Positions 52,927 to 63,290 of a stretch of DNA of 64,000 bases are shown here, in pieces. Location of the stretch: positions 1,143,964 to 1,207,963 of the forward strand of contig NZ_VOBN01000001.1 in the NCBI RefSeq assembly GCF_008370045.1, given 5' to 3'. A program made the position numbers and the translations under genes. Below the pieces are notes generated by a model that was not told where the DNA came from, did not search any database, and was given only the letters and a program-made list of their open reading frames with translations. The DNA comes from Pseudomonas sp. ANT_J12. GTDB taxonomy: Bacteria; Pseudomonadota; Gammaproteobacteria; Pseudomonadales; Pseudomonadaceae. Each line of letters opens with the position of its first letter. Positions within the stretch are counted from its first letter, which is position 1.

Positions 52927-53498
52927 GGCGCCGCCGGCTTACGGCGCGACAGTTGCAGCACGCTGGGGTGAATGCGCACGCCACTGCGGGCGACGGAGTC
53001 GAGATTGACCTCGAACGACACTTGATCGTCGCTGACCCGCAGGCAGAACAGGCTGCCGACGGTGCACTGATCGCTGCTTTCGCTGATGCTCAACACCGGT
53101 TGGCCAATCAACGAGGCGAACAGACGGCTGCGCTCATCGGCGGTCAACTTGCCGATGTACACCGCATCGCACTCACTGACAATCGCCGGGTTGTCGGCCA
53201 GCAGGCGTCGTACGGTGACCGGACGCCCGGTGGCCTGGGTCGAGCCCTTGACCAGATTGTCGGTGTATTCGGTCGGGCCGACCACGCACAGGCGCAACTG
53301 CGCAGGCTCCACCGGCCAGCGCGCATAACTGAGGATCCCGAGCACCACCTGGGTCACCGCTTTAGCCCGTTGATCGGCCATGCTGACGGCGGCTTCAGGT
53401 TGTGCGAACGCAATGCCGGTCAGCAAACAGAGCAGGCCAACAAGCAAAAATCGCTTGCAGCCAGTAACGCTCTCTGTCGCCCGGACAGCCAACTTCAT
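52923..53498 (-). CDS. yfiR: Periplasmic repressor YfiR
   Basis: A 191-residue exported protein with a signal peptide (residues 11-33). It keeps the four cysteines of the family (LCVVGP, SECDAV, SDQCTVGS, LFCLRV), which form two disulfides in P. aeruginosa YfiR. It binds the YfiN sensor and shuts the cyclase off; oxidative or envelope stress removes it. The frame extends 16 codons upstream, but the signal peptide starts at the ATG at 53498. It leads the operon. Confidence 0.92.
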   Translation of the reverse strand: MKLAVRATESVTGCKRFLLVGLLCLLTGIAFAQPEAAVSMADQRAKAVTQVVLGILSYARWPVEPAQLRLCVVGPTEYTDNLVKGSTQATGRPVTVRRLLADNPAIVSECDAVYIGKLTADERSRLFASLIGQPVLSISESSDQCTVGSLFCLRVSDDQVSFEVNLDSVARSGVRIHPSVLQLSRRKPAAP

Positions 53499-53618
53499 GC
53501 AGGGATTCTCTTCGATTACAACGAAATGATGCCGCAACGATAGCACAGCACCGAAATGCCCGCGAGGCCGCAGAACACGGCGCTTCGGACAGATTTACGT
53601 CGTCAACCGATTGGCATA

Positions 53619-55727
53619 TTAAGGGCTAAACTCAATGCCCTCCTCCAGCTCCAGCATCAACCCGCTCAGGCGTTTCACCTTGCGTTGCACCGCCTCTTCA
53701 AACACCCCGGCACGCGGTTCGATCAGGGTGAACCAGTCCTTGGCCCGGGTGATTCCGGTGTAGATCAATTCCTTGGTCAGGACCGGATTCAGGGCGTCCG
53801 GCAGGATCAACGCCGTGTGGGCAAATTCCGAGCCCTGGGACTTATGTACGGTCATCGCGTAGACCGTCTCGACATCATTGAGGCGACTCGGCAGCACAAA
53901 TCGCACGCCGCCCTGACCGTCGTTACGCGGGAAGGCGACACGCAGCACCGGCTTGCCAGCCTCGGGCCCGTCGCGCTCCGGTAGCTTGAGCGCAATACCG
54001 ATGTCGCCGTTCATCAAGCCCAGGCCGTAGTCGTTGCGGGTCATCAACACCGGTCGGCCTTCGTACCACTGCTGATCGCTGTCGATCAACCGGGCCTTGA
54101 GCAAGGCCTCGGTCACGCGCTGATTCAAACCCTCGACGCCCCAAGGCCCTTTGCGTACGGCGCACAATAACTGGAAGGTATCGAAAGCGTTCAGCACCTG
54201 CCGTGCCCACTCGGTCCAGCAAGGCTCATCGAGGCTGCTGCCGAGGGGTGGTCGCTGCGTGCGCAGCAGGCTCAGGTAATGTCGATAACCTTGTGGGCCG
54301 TCGTCGTGACCGTCGAGCAGTAAACGCTCCAGCGCTTTGTCCTGCTCACCTTTGAGGGACAAGGAAAATACGTCCTTAAAGCTGCGTTCGGCCAGCAGCT
54401 TGCGCGCTTCTTCGGGGTGTTGTTGATTGACCCATCGGGCCAACTGGCCAATGCCGCTGCCTTCGCCGAATCGACGCGAGTGACGCAGCATCACCACTTG
54501 CTGGGCCAACGGATGAGTGCCCTCGGTATCCTCGTGCAAACCGCTGGCTTCAAGGCTTTCGCCGCTGACGGCCTCCAGCCACTGGCGAGTCTGCGGACTG
54601 TACCAACCGGCCTCGGCATCGCGACACAAATCCCCCAGCACGGCCCCCGCTTCCACGGAGGCCAACTGGTCCTTGTCACCGAGCAGCACCAACCGCGCAT
54701 GCGCGGGCAATGCGTCGAGCAGATTGGCCATCATCTCCAGGTCGATCATCGAGGCTTCGTCGACCACCAACACATCCAGCGGCAAGCGGTTACCGGCGTG
54801 GTGACGGAAATGTCGGGTGCCGGGGCGGCTGCCCAGCAGACGGTGCACGGTGGTGACGTCGGACGGAATTTTTGCCCGCACCGCTTCGGCAACGGTCAAG
54901 GTCTGGACTTGCTGGCTGATGGACTCTGTCAGCCTTGCCGCGGCCTTGCCGGTGGGCGCGGCCAGGCGAATACGTAGCGGTTTTCCCGCCTCCACGGCTG
55001 GCGCCTGAAGCAGTGCCAGCAAGCGCACGACCGTGGTGGTCTTGCCGGTCCCCGGCCCGCCAGTCACGATGCTGAACGCACTGCGGGTGGCGAGGGCACA
55101 GGCGAGTTTTTGCCAGTCGATCACCTCGCCAGGCCTGGCAGGGCCGAACAAACCGGTCAGGCGCTGGAACAAATCGCCGGGTGTTGCCTCGTGCTCCGAC
55201 AGGCGTTGGCGCAACGCATTATCGATGCGGCGCTCGTAAGCCCAATAGCGGCGCAGATACAGGCGCTTTCCGGACAACACCAGTGGCCGATGCCGCGCGG
55301 CCTCACGACCATCGACCGCCAACGCCACCAGACTGCTGGAGGCCAGCACTTTGCACCAGTGAGCGCCGTCCAGCGCTTCAAGCAACTGCGACGGCAGCAA
55401 CATCGCGCCACCTTGCACATCACCTTCTGGCGGCAGTGACAGGGCAAAGTCCGGCGCCTTGAGTGTCTCGAACAGATCCAGACACACATGACCGTGGCCG
55501 AGCTGGTGACTGGTCAACGCCGCCGCCAGCAAGACCAGCGGATCATCATCGGGGGCGAGTTCGTGGAGAAAGGCGACGAAGGCCTTGTCCAGGGCACGCA
55601 GCCAACCCCGTTCGACCCACCGGGTGAGTAGCAGCAAAAGATCATCAGCGCGGGTCAGCGGCGCCAGGTCCGTCAGGCTTTCATCCGCCAGTGGCGTGGG
55701 CAGCAAATCGGCAAAGGTGCGGCTCAT
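53619..55727 (-). CDS. recD: Exodeoxyribonuclease V subunit RecD
   Basis: A 702-residue SF1B helicase subunit. Walker A is VTGGPGTGKTTTVVRLLAL (near residue 215), Walker B region VLVVDEASMIDLEMM, and the C-terminal motif VHKSQGSEFAHTALIL. It drives 5'-3' unwinding in RecBCD. Its ATG overlaps the recB stop. Length fits pseudomonad RecD. Confidence 0.96.
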   Translation of the reverse strand: MSRTFADLLPTPLADESLTDLAPLTRADDLLLLLTRWVERGWLRALDKAFVAFLHELAPDDDPLVLLAAALTSHQLGHGHVCLDLFETLKAPDFALSLPPEGDVQGGAMLLPSQLLEALDGAHWCKVLASSSLVALAVDGREAARHRPLVLSGKRLYLRRYWAYERRIDNALRQRLSEHEATPGDLFQRLTGLFGPARPGEVIDWQKLACALATRSAFSIVTGGPGTGKTTTVVRLLALLQAPAVEAGKPLRIRLAAPTGKAAARLTESISQQVQTLTVAEAVRAKIPSDVTTVHRLLGSRPGTRHFRHHAGNRLPLDVLVVDEASMIDLEMMANLLDALPAHARLVLLGDKDQLASVEAGAVLGDLCRDAEAGWYSPQTRQWLEAVSGESLEASGLHEDTEGTHPLAQQVVMLRHSRRFGEGSGIGQLARWVNQQHPEEARKLLAERSFKDVFSLSLKGEQDKALERLLLDGHDDGPQGYRHYLSLLRTQRPPLGSSLDEPCWTEWARQVLNAFDTFQLLCAVRKGPWGVEGLNQRVTEALLKARLIDSDQQWYEGRPVLMTRNDYGLGLMNGDIGIALKLPERDGPEAGKPVLRVAFPRNDGQGGVRFVLPSRLNDVETVYAMTVHKSQGSEFAHTALILPDALNPVLTKELIYTGITRAKDWFTLIEPRAGVFEEAVQRKVKRLSGLMLELEEGIEFSP

Positions 55728-58700
55728 AGCAGTACTCCCTGTTCCCAGGCGGGTTCGGCCTTGGGTTCCGGCTTGCCCTGGAACAGACGATCCAGACGCT
55801 CGATCAACTCCCGTGACGGACGGGCGAAATACACGCCCTGGCTGGCCGCTCGCGTACCGCGCAGGAACAGGTAAAGGGCGCCACCGATATGCCGGTCGTA
55901 ATCGTAGTCAGGCAGTCGCGCCTTGAGCTGACGATGCAATGCCAGTAGGTACAACACGTATTGCAGGTCGTAGCGATTGTCGAGAATCGACTGCTCCATG
56001 GCTTGCTCGGTGTAGGCCGCGTCGTCGATGCCAAGCCAGTTGGATTTATAGTCGGCGACGTAATAGCGACCATCGTGTTCGAAGGTCAAGTCGATAAAAC
56101 CCTTGAACATGCCATTGAGCATCACCGGCTCGGCGGCCACTCGGGCAACACCGTTGTGGGTGTATTGGCGCACCAGTTCATCGAGTTTGAGCACATCGAC
56201 TTTATGGCTGGCGAACCAGAATTCCATCTCGACCCGGTATTGGACCAGTTGCTCGAACACGACCGGTGGCTGACCACCGCCAATGTGCAACGGGGATTTG
56301 AGCAGGTGCTGCAGCCAGTCGCTCAGCGTGACGATCCAGCCCTCCCAGCCACGACGATTGCAGCGACGGGCGACGGCGTCTTCCACCGCTTTTGGCGTTG
56401 CACTGAAGCCTTCGTCACCGGCCCATTCCAACAAACCATGGAGAAAGGTGCCGGGGTTCGGACCGCGAGGGAATCGGTGAATATCCGCGCCGCCGGTCAT
56501 TACTTCCCGCGGGGCTTCGGGGTCGAGACGTTCATCGTCGAAGAGCTTTTGCGCTTGCGGGCTTTCCGGCGCCTCGTCAGTACCCACGCTCATGCTGTCG
56601 CCAATGCGCAGAGCGCTATAGGAGGCAATCCACCAGTTTTCACTGGCCTTGCGCTTGGGCACCAACGGTGCGAGCAACGTCGCTTCGTTACGCGGCGGAT
56701 GGTAATGCTCGGTAGTCGCTTCGGGCATCTCTGCGTAGCTCAGCGCAGGACAATCCTGTTGCAGGTCTTCCAACCAACGCTTCAGACCGGCGGACTCGGG
56801 CAATATCGCACCGCCGCCCAACAGATAGCCCAAGGCCGACAAGTGCAGTACCGAGCTGTTGTTATTGCCGCGCTTGAGGTCGGTCACCCCGAGCCAGCAA
56901 GCATGTTGCGCGCGAGTCAGCGCAACATAGAGCAAGCGCAGATCCTCGGCCAGCCGCTCGTCGTCGGCCTGGGCGATCAACTCGGGCGTCGGCCTCAAAG
57001 TCACCTGCGCCTTGCCCGAGGCGTCGTGGTAGTGAAGCGGTAAGCGACTGCCATCCACCGGTTTCGCCGAGCAGATGAAAGGCAGAAACACCAGGGGATA
57101 TTCCAGGCCCTTGGACTTGTGGATGGTCACAACTTTGACCAGTTGCTCGTCACTTTCCAGACGCAGGATCTGTTCTTCACCCGCCTGCCCGGACAACGCC
57201 AGGTGCTCGGATAAATGCCGGATCAGGGCTTGTTCGCCGTCGAGTTCGGCGGCGGCTTGTTGCAGCAGCTCGGACAGGTGCAGCAGGTTGGTCAATACAC
57301 GCTCGCCGTCGCTACGGGTGATCAATGCCTGGGGCAACTGGAAGTCATGCAGCAAACGCCGGAGCATCGGCAGCACGCCCTGTTTGCGCCAGATCTCGCG
57401 ATAACGACGGAACTGCATGACCCGCGCTTCCCAGGCCAGTTCGTCCTGGTTCAGTTGCTCGAGTTCAGTCAATGAGAGGTTCAGCGTGATGCAAGCCAGG
57501 GCGGCGCGCAGTGGACGCTCGACGTCCGGCTCGGCGCATGCCTTGAGCCAGGTCAGCAGGTCGTGGGCTTCCTGGGCGGCGAACACCGAGTCCTTGTCCG
57601 ACAGATAAACGCTGCGCACACCGCGTGCAGAGAGTTCACCGCGCACGGCCTGGGCTTCTTTGCCGTCGCGCACCAGGATCGCGATGTCGGCCGGCAGCAG
57701 CCCCCGGAAATCTTTGCCGTCTTGTATAAACCCAGCGCGACCTTGTTGCCCACCGTTGAGCAACGCCGTGATTTCACTGGCGCAAGCAGCGGCCAGTTGT
57801 TGTCGGTACACCACACCGGACAGCGGCTGATCCGCGGACAGGTGCCAGATGTTCAGCGCCGGCACACCCTGGCCTTCAACCTGCAGAACCTCTTTACGAC
57901 CTTGGGATTCGACGGGCAGGAACGGTACCGGATTGTCGCCGTTGCTCTCGCGAAAGAGGAATGCACCGCGCCCGGCTTCCCGCGACTCGGCACGCGCGAA
58001 AACATGGTTCACCGCATCGACCATGCCGTGACTGGAACGGAAGTTGGTGCCCAGCGTATGCAAGCGGCCGCTGGTGGCCTGACGGGCACGCAGGTAGGTG
58101 TAAATGTCGGCGCCGCGAAAGGCATAGATCGCTTGCTTCGGGTCGCCGATCAGGAACAACCCGCATTCGGGGTTGTTGTCTTCGATGCGATAAATGCTTT
58201 CGAAGATGCGGTATTGCACCGGGTCGGTGTCCTGGAATTCGTCGATCAACGCCACCGGGAACTGTTCGCGGATCAGGGTAGCCAGGCGTTCGCCGCCGTC
58301 GGACTGCAAGGCTGCATCGAGGCGCAGCAACATGTCATCGAAGCCCATTTCCGCGCGGCGACGCTTTTCCTCTTCGAACCGTGCGCCGACCCACTGGGCC
58401 GCGTGTTGCAGCACCGCAGCATCCGGCGTCGGCAAACCATCGAGACTGACCTTGAGGCCAGGCATCGCCTCCAAACCGGGATGACGCGGTGCTTCACCCT
58501 TCCAGGCTTCAGCCATGCCATCGGGAGTCAGGCGGGTGAAGCCGGTGCCGATGTCCAGTTGTTCAAGGGCCTCGTCTTCAGCCCAGGCTTTGATCTTTTC
58601 AAACCATGGTTCGAAGTAGCGTGCCTGCATCTTGCGCCCGTCGACGCTTTTGCTCGCCACGCCCTGGTGACAGATCGCCAGTAATTCGTCCGCCCATTGG

Positions 58701-59413
58701 CGCCAGGGCATCTTGAGTTCGAGCAGCGCTGTGCGTCGTTCGAGCAGGCACTCGGCAATCAGCTCAGCAGGCTCTTTTCCCTCGACACTGTCGCGCTCGC
58801 TGGCGAACAACCCTCGCACTCGCGGCAGCAACGCGGCGGGACCGCCCCAATTACCACGCACCCAGTTCAGCGCGTCGCCTTGCATCGGGTAACAGAACAG
58901 CCGCCAATAATCGCGCAGGACTTCGCCCAGCAGATCGCTGTGATCGGTTTCCAGGGTCTGGGTAAACAGGCTGCCACTGTCGAACGCGTGCTCACGCAAC
59001 ATGCGCTGGCACCAACTGTGGATGGTTGAGACTGCCGCTTCGTCCATCCATTGAGCGGCGATGTCCAGACGGTTTGCGCAGCCGGACCATTGCTCGGGAA
59101 GGAACTCGTCCCGCAACTCGGCTATCAGGCCATCGGGCGCCGGAATCTCATCCCGGAAGAACCTTGCCGCTTCGGCCAGGCGTGTGCGAATACGTTCGCG
59201 CAGTTCTTTGGTGGCGGCATCGGTAAAGGTCACGACGAGGATTTGCGGCGGCAACAACTCACGGCCAAACCCCGTCGACTCGCCACCGTGCCCAAGCACC
59301 AGACGCAAATAAAGTGCAGAGATGGTAAAGGTCTTGCCGGTCCCGGCGCTGGCTTCGATCAGTTGGCTGCCGCGCAGAGGAAAGGCCAGGGCCAGCGGTG
59401 TTTTGGTAGTCAT
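55724..59413 (-). CDS. recB: Exodeoxyribonuclease V subunit RecB
   Basis: A 1229-residue helicase-nuclease. N-terminal Walker A IEASAGTGKTFTISALYL (near residues 19-36), motif II region VALIDEFQDTDPVQYRIFESIY, and C-terminal nuclease core RYYVADYKSNWLG with the catalytic Asp near 1121. RecB unwinds 3'-5' and carries the single nuclease site of the complex. The start at 59413 overlaps the recC stop; the longer frame upstream runs inside recC. Confidence 0.97.
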   Translation of the reverse strand: MTTKTPLALAFPLRGSQLIEASAGTGKTFTISALYLRLVLGHGGESTGFGRELLPPQILVVTFTDAATKELRERIRTRLAEAARFFRDEIPAPDGLIAELRDEFLPEQWSGCANRLDIAAQWMDEAAVSTIHSWCQRMLREHAFDSGSLFTQTLETDHSDLLGEVLRDYWRLFCYPMQGDALNWVRGNWGGPAALLPRVRGLFASERDSVEGKEPAELIAECLLERRTALLELKMPWRQWADELLAICHQGVASKSVDGRKMQARYFEPWFEKIKAWAEDEALEQLDIGTGFTRLTPDGMAEAWKGEAPRHPGLEAMPGLKVSLDGLPTPDAAVLQHAAQWVGARFEEEKRRRAEMGFDDMLLRLDAALQSDGGERLATLIREQFPVALIDEFQDTDPVQYRIFESIYRIEDNNPECGLFLIGDPKQAIYAFRGADIYTYLRARQATSGRLHTLGTNFRSSHGMVDAVNHVFARAESREAGRGAFLFRESNGDNPVPFLPVESQGRKEVLQVEGQGVPALNIWHLSADQPLSGVVYRQQLAAACASEITALLNGGQQGRAGFIQDGKDFRGLLPADIAILVRDGKEAQAVRGELSARGVRSVYLSDKDSVFAAQEAHDLLTWLKACAEPDVERPLRAALACITLNLSLTELEQLNQDELAWEARVMQFRRYREIWRKQGVLPMLRRLLHDFQLPQALITRSDGERVLTNLLHLSELLQQAAAELDGEQALIRHLSEHLALSGQAGEEQILRLESDEQLVKVVTIHKSKGLEYPLVFLPFICSAKPVDGSRLPLHYHDASGKAQVTLRPTPELIAQADDERLAEDLRLLYVALTRAQHACWLGVTDLKRGNNNSSVLHLSALGYLLGGGAILPESAGLKRWLEDLQQDCPALSYAEMPEATTEHYHPPRNEATLLAPLVPKRKASENWWIASYSALRIGDSMSVGTDEAPESPQAQKLFDDERLDPEAPREVMTGGADIHRFPRGPNPGTFLHGLLEWAGDEGFSATPKAVEDAVARRCNRRGWEGWIVTLSDWLQHLLKSPLHIGGGQPPVVFEQLVQYRVEMEFWFASHKVDVLKLDELVRQYTHNGVARVAAEPVMLNGMFKGFIDLTFEHDGRYYVADYKSNWLGIDDAAYTEQAMEQSILDNRYDLQYVLYLLALHRQLKARLPDYDYDRHIGGALYLFLRGTRAASQGVYFARPSRELIERLDRLFQGKPEPKAEPAWEQGVLL

Positions 59414-62400
59414 GAGCGTGCGCCTTCGCTGGTCAGTGAACGCCAAGGCGCTTCTAGCAATGGCCGGTACAAAGCGTCGCACCAACCGGGGAAGGTTTCA
59501 TCGGCAACCAGGCTGTCGTAGTCGGCGAATTGCCGGGCCAGTGCCGGACTTTCGCGTCGCTCGCCATCGGTGGTCTGGCCATCGCCTTCATAGGCTTTTC
59601 GCGCAGCGGCTTCGGCTTTGACCGGGTCGGTTTGACCGAGCCAGGCGAACGCGGTTTTCACTGCGATCGGCAGTGGTTGGCGCATGCCCGTTTGCCAGGC
59701 CAGCAGCAGGTTACCAAGGATCTGTAACGCGACCCCCTTCTCCAGAGGCTCAAGCAGCAGAGTGTCATCACTGGCTACCAGCGCTGTGGTCATCGCCAGA
59801 CCGCTGGCGCACGCCACCAGGTGATTGACCCAGGGCCGCGTCAGTCGATGCCACTTGCGGGTCTTGATCGAGCCGATACTGTTGGGAATTGTGGTGACCG
59901 ACAACATTCCCCCATCTGCGCGTTGATGCAGGCCACTGAGCCAACCTTCAAGGCGCAAGTCGTGTAATTCCAGATTCACCGGCAAAGCACTGGTCAGGGG
60001 CGTCGGCCACAGCGCCAGGAGCTGTTGATAACGTTGCAGCAAATCCGGCAGCGGCTCGATCAACTCTCGCTGCAGACATTCACCAAAACCGGCCATGGGC
60101 AGCAGGCCGCTGTTTTGCAGGCGTATGGCGTGAGCTTCCAACGCCTGATCAGAGTGATCCAGTTGACTCAGTGCCGCCTCAAGCAAACTGTCGCTGAGGC
60201 TGTAGCGTTGCAGTGCGTCGAGCACGAAAGGTTCTTCATCAGCCAAAGGGACTTCGGCCGCTTCAAAGAACACCTTGAGTCGCTGGCTGAAGAAATGTCG
60301 TACGGGATTGCGCAGGAAGTCCTGCAATTGTCCCAGTCCCAGTGGTTCATCCTGAATGTAGGGTTCCAGAATCTCGATATCAGCGGTTTGCTTGTTAGCT
60401 TGATGAAGCACCTGCCATTCGCTGGCGTAGCTGAACAATGCATCGCCTTCGTGGAAATAGCGGGCACTGAACGGTTGCAGGGGGTGTTCCTGGGTCATTT
60501 CTTCGAGCAGGTGTTCGTGTTCTTCATCGAGTCGCCAACCGCTGGCGAGGTGGTCGCGTAACTGCCCGATCAATACCGACGCCGGTCGCTCGCTGTTATC
60601 CCGAATGCTACGGCCTACCCAGCTGATATAGAGTTGATTGCGGGCGGACAGCAGCGCTTCCAGCAGCAGATAACGATCATCTTCACGCCGAGACCGATCA
60701 CCGGGTCGGTAGTCACTGCCCATCAGGTCAAAATCCAGCGGCGGTTGTGCACGAGGGTAATCCCCGTCATTCATCCCGAGCAGGCAAACCAGTTTGAACG
60801 GGATCGCCCGCATCGGCATCAAGGTGCAGAAGTTGACTGCGCCGGCCAGAAAACGCTGGGACAAACGCCCCTGATCAAGACCGGCCAGCCACGCCTCGCG
60901 GACGACCGTCAGTGGCAACTCGTCCTGTAGCCCCACTGACTCGCAGGTATCGAGCCAGGTTTCGCGCAGCTCTTCGAGTTGAGCCAGCAAATAGTCGTCA
61001 TGTTCGTTGCTGGCCTTGAAAAACAGCTGGACCAGCCCTTGCAAGCGTACTCCCCACTGTTTTGGCGGAGCCGGCTGCGTGAGTTCCTGATGCGCGATTT
61101 CCAGCGCGTCCAGCAGCGCAACCAAAGGACCGATGAGCGCGGCATCCAACCCGCCGATCTCATCATAGGGTTCGATGCCTTCGCAGGCACTGGCGCTGCC
61201 GACTGCATAACCGAGCAGCATCCGACGCAGGCCGAAACGCCAACTGTTTTGCTCCAGCTCTTGCGGCAGACCGAGGGCGGCTCGTTGTTCGGCATTCATT
61301 CCCCAGCGGATGCCGGCGCCTTCAATCCATCGGTGCAAGGTTGGCAGGTCGGGCTCTTCCACACCGAAGCGGGCACGCAGTGCGGGTACGTCCAGCAGAT
61401 CGAGGATCTCGCTGACCGGGAAGCGACTGTCCGGCAGCTTGAGCAGGTGTTCGACAGCGATCAGCAGCGGGTCACGACCGCGCTGGCCCTGATCCGCCAG
61501 GGTGAAAGGAATAAAGCGCGGGTCGTTGCGTTCCAGTTGACCAAATACCGCGCGGATATGCGGAGCGTAACTGTCGATATCCGGGACCATCACGATCACG
61601 TCGCGAGGCCTCAGATCCGGACTGGCGCTGAAGCGTTCGAGCAGTTGGTCGTGAAGGATTTCCACTTCCCGCTGGGCGCTGTGGGCGATGTGAAAACGGA
61701 TCGACTTGTCGGTCTGCAGATCAACAGCGGGCCAATGTTCACGGGTCTCGCTTAGGGGACGCAGCTCCAGGATGTCGTCCTGCAACTGATTAAGCATATT
61801 TTGTGGCTGGCTATCGCTGAACAGGTCGATGCGACCGTCGCGAAATGCCGAGCGATAGCTGCCGGGATCGTCGTAGCTGTCGAGCAGGTTGATGTAGTCC
61901 CGTCCCTGCTTGCCCCATGCAGCCAACAGGGGATGTGCATGCTGGTGAAGGGTTTGCGGATCGAGGACAACCGGCATACCGCTTTTGCGGGCTTGGCGCT
62001 TGTATTGATGCCGTAGAAGGTCTTTATCGGCGACGATGTCCGCCCAATGGTGACGACACGGGTTGTGAACACAAAGCAGCACCTGGCTGAATCGAGCCAG
62101 ACCGGCGAGCGCTTCCAGTGCTTGAGCGGGCAGTGAAGAAATCCCGAAAACGATCACTCGGGAAGGTAATCCGGCAGGTGCCACGTCGAGACTGTTGATG
62201 CGTTCGATAAACCGTTGGTGAACACCGGCACGACTTTGCGCCATGCCTTGCTCCCCAACATCCAGTAGCAGCGCACGCCATAATTCTGCCTGCCAGCAAT
62301 TGGCCGGGGTCAGGGCCTTGGCTTCGCCTCGACCATTGCGTAGTTGATGTCGGCCTTCAGCCCAGTCCTCAAGCCAATCGGCGCGGTACACCTGGTATTG

Positions 62401-62862
62401 GTCGAACAGATCCGCCAGACGCTCAGACAATTGATAGCGTTTGCGCAAATCGGCGTCGTGGGTCAGGAAGCGTTGCAAAGGTTCGAAATGGGGTTGGTCG
62501 ATTAACTGCGGCAGCAGGCGCATCAGACGCCAGGTCAACGGCGCCTTATCGAGCAGGGATTTGACCGGAATTTCATCACGCCCCAGGACCATCCGATAGA
62601 GCTGCCACATGAAGCTACCCGGCAGTTGAACATCGATAGCAGCCGCGATGCCGCAGCCACCCATATCGTCGTCTTCAGGGTCTTCGGCCAGTGCAAGTTT
62701 CAGCCATTGAGCAATGCCGTTGCTCTGTACCAAGGCTATTTCATTTTCCAGGGGAGCCAGCGGGTAGTGCCGCATGACGCTGATCACCAGGCTACGCAGT
62801 TCATCCAGACTGTTGCTTTGAACCACCATAAAACCGGCATTGAGGGACGCGGCGTCCGACAT
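59410..62862 (-). CDS. recC: Exodeoxyribonuclease V subunit RecC
   Basis: A 1150-residue inactive-helicase-fold subunit that recognises Chi and splits the strands. Landmarks are FMVVQSNSLDELRSLVISVM at the N-terminus, ALVQSNGIAQWLKLALAED and CLLGMNDGDYPRAQPPLDFDLM. AAGGAAG precedes the ATG. It is the first gene of recC-recB-recD and lies downstream of an rRNA operon transcribed in the same direction, separated by the rRNA terminator. Confidence 0.96.
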   Translation of the reverse strand: MSDAASLNAGFMVVQSNSLDELRSLVISVMRHYPLAPLENEIALVQSNGIAQWLKLALAEDPEDDDMGGCGIAAAIDVQLPGSFMWQLYRMVLGRDEIPVKSLLDKAPLTWRLMRLLPQLIDQPHFEPLQRFLTHDADLRKRYQLSERLADLFDQYQVYRADWLEDWAEGRHQLRNGRGEAKALTPANCWQAELWRALLLDVGEQGMAQSRAGVHQRFIERINSLDVAPAGLPSRVIVFGISSLPAQALEALAGLARFSQVLLCVHNPCRHHWADIVADKDLLRHQYKRQARKSGMPVVLDPQTLHQHAHPLLAAWGKQGRDYINLLDSYDDPGSYRSAFRDGRIDLFSDSQPQNMLNQLQDDILELRPLSETREHWPAVDLQTDKSIRFHIAHSAQREVEILHDQLLERFSASPDLRPRDVIVMVPDIDSYAPHIRAVFGQLERNDPRFIPFTLADQGQRGRDPLLIAVEHLLKLPDSRFPVSEILDLLDVPALRARFGVEEPDLPTLHRWIEGAGIRWGMNAEQRAALGLPQELEQNSWRFGLRRMLLGYAVGSASACEGIEPYDEIGGLDAALIGPLVALLDALEIAHQELTQPAPPKQWGVRLQGLVQLFFKASNEHDDYLLAQLEELRETWLDTCESVGLQDELPLTVVREAWLAGLDQGRLSQRFLAGAVNFCTLMPMRAIPFKLVCLLGMNDGDYPRAQPPLDFDLMGSDYRPGDRSRREDDRYLLLEALLSARNQLYISWVGRSIRDNSERPASVLIGQLRDHLASGWRLDEEHEHLLEEMTQEHPLQPFSARYFHEGDALFSYASEWQVLHQANKQTADIEILEPYIQDEPLGLGQLQDFLRNPVRHFFSQRLKVFFEAAEVPLADEEPFVLDALQRYSLSDSLLEAALSQLDHSDQALEAHAIRLQNSGLLPMAGFGECLQRELIEPLPDLLQRYQQLLALWPTPLTSALPVNLELHDLRLEGWLSGLHQRADGGMLSVTTIPNSIGSIKTRKWHRLTRPWVNHLVACASGLAMTTALVASDDTLLLEPLEKGVALQILGNLLLAWQTGMRQPLPIAVKTAFAWLGQTDPVKAEAAARKAYEGDGQTTDGERRESPALARQFADYDSLVADETFPGWCDALYRPLLEAPWRSLTSEGARS

Positions 62863-62970
62863 AAAGGCTTCCTTGGGAAAATAGAAAAGCTAGGGCCGAA
62901 CCTTAGCACTGTCGAGACACTGTGACAGCCGGGAGCCGTCCGAGAATGCTGTACGAACTTTCTTGCAGGC

Positions 62971-63010
62971 AAAAACAAAACCCCTACCTGCATACGCAGA
63001 TAGGGGTTTC
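62971..63010 (-). terminator. rRNA operon terminator
   Basis: On the minus strand AAACCCCTATCTGC pairs with GCAGGTAGGGGTTT around a short loop and is followed by TGTTTTTG. It lies just past the 5S gene. Confidence 0.9.
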
Positions 63011-63018
63011 GGAATTTA

Positions 63019-63137
63019 ATCTTGACGATGACCTACTCTCACATGGGGAAACCCCACACTACCATCGGCGATGCATCGTTTCACTGCTGAGTTCGGGATG
63101 GGATCAGGTGGTTCCAATGCTCTATGGTCGTCAAGAA
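63019..63137 (-). rRNA. rrf: 5S ribosomal RNA
   Basis: Read on the minus strand, the sequence begins CTTGACGACCATAGAGCATT and includes CACCTGATCCCATCCCGAAC, then GTGTGGGGTTTCCCCATGTG and ends near ATCGTCAAG. This is the standard Pseudomonas 5S sequence with pairing 5' and 3' ends. Boundaries are within a few bases. Confidence 0.96.
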
Positions 63138-63290
63138 ATTCGGGTACTGAGTCGCGGCCAGCTGGCCTCGCTTCAGCAAATTGGGTATGTGATAGCTTTC
63201 GGTGTTTGTGAGTCTTTCGAACTTTCGGTTCGTTTCGTCTTCACACACCGCAATCTGCTCTTTCGACGCAAATTGCTTGGGTGTTATATG
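63138..63290 (-). other. 23S-5S internal spacer
   Basis: A spacer of about 150 bases between the two rRNA genes. No tRNA was seen. It should contain the processing stems. Confidence 0.75.

Noticed and set aside
63138..63290. tRNA gene in the 23S-5S spacer
   Set aside because: No cloverleaf or CCA-type end could be found in the spacer.
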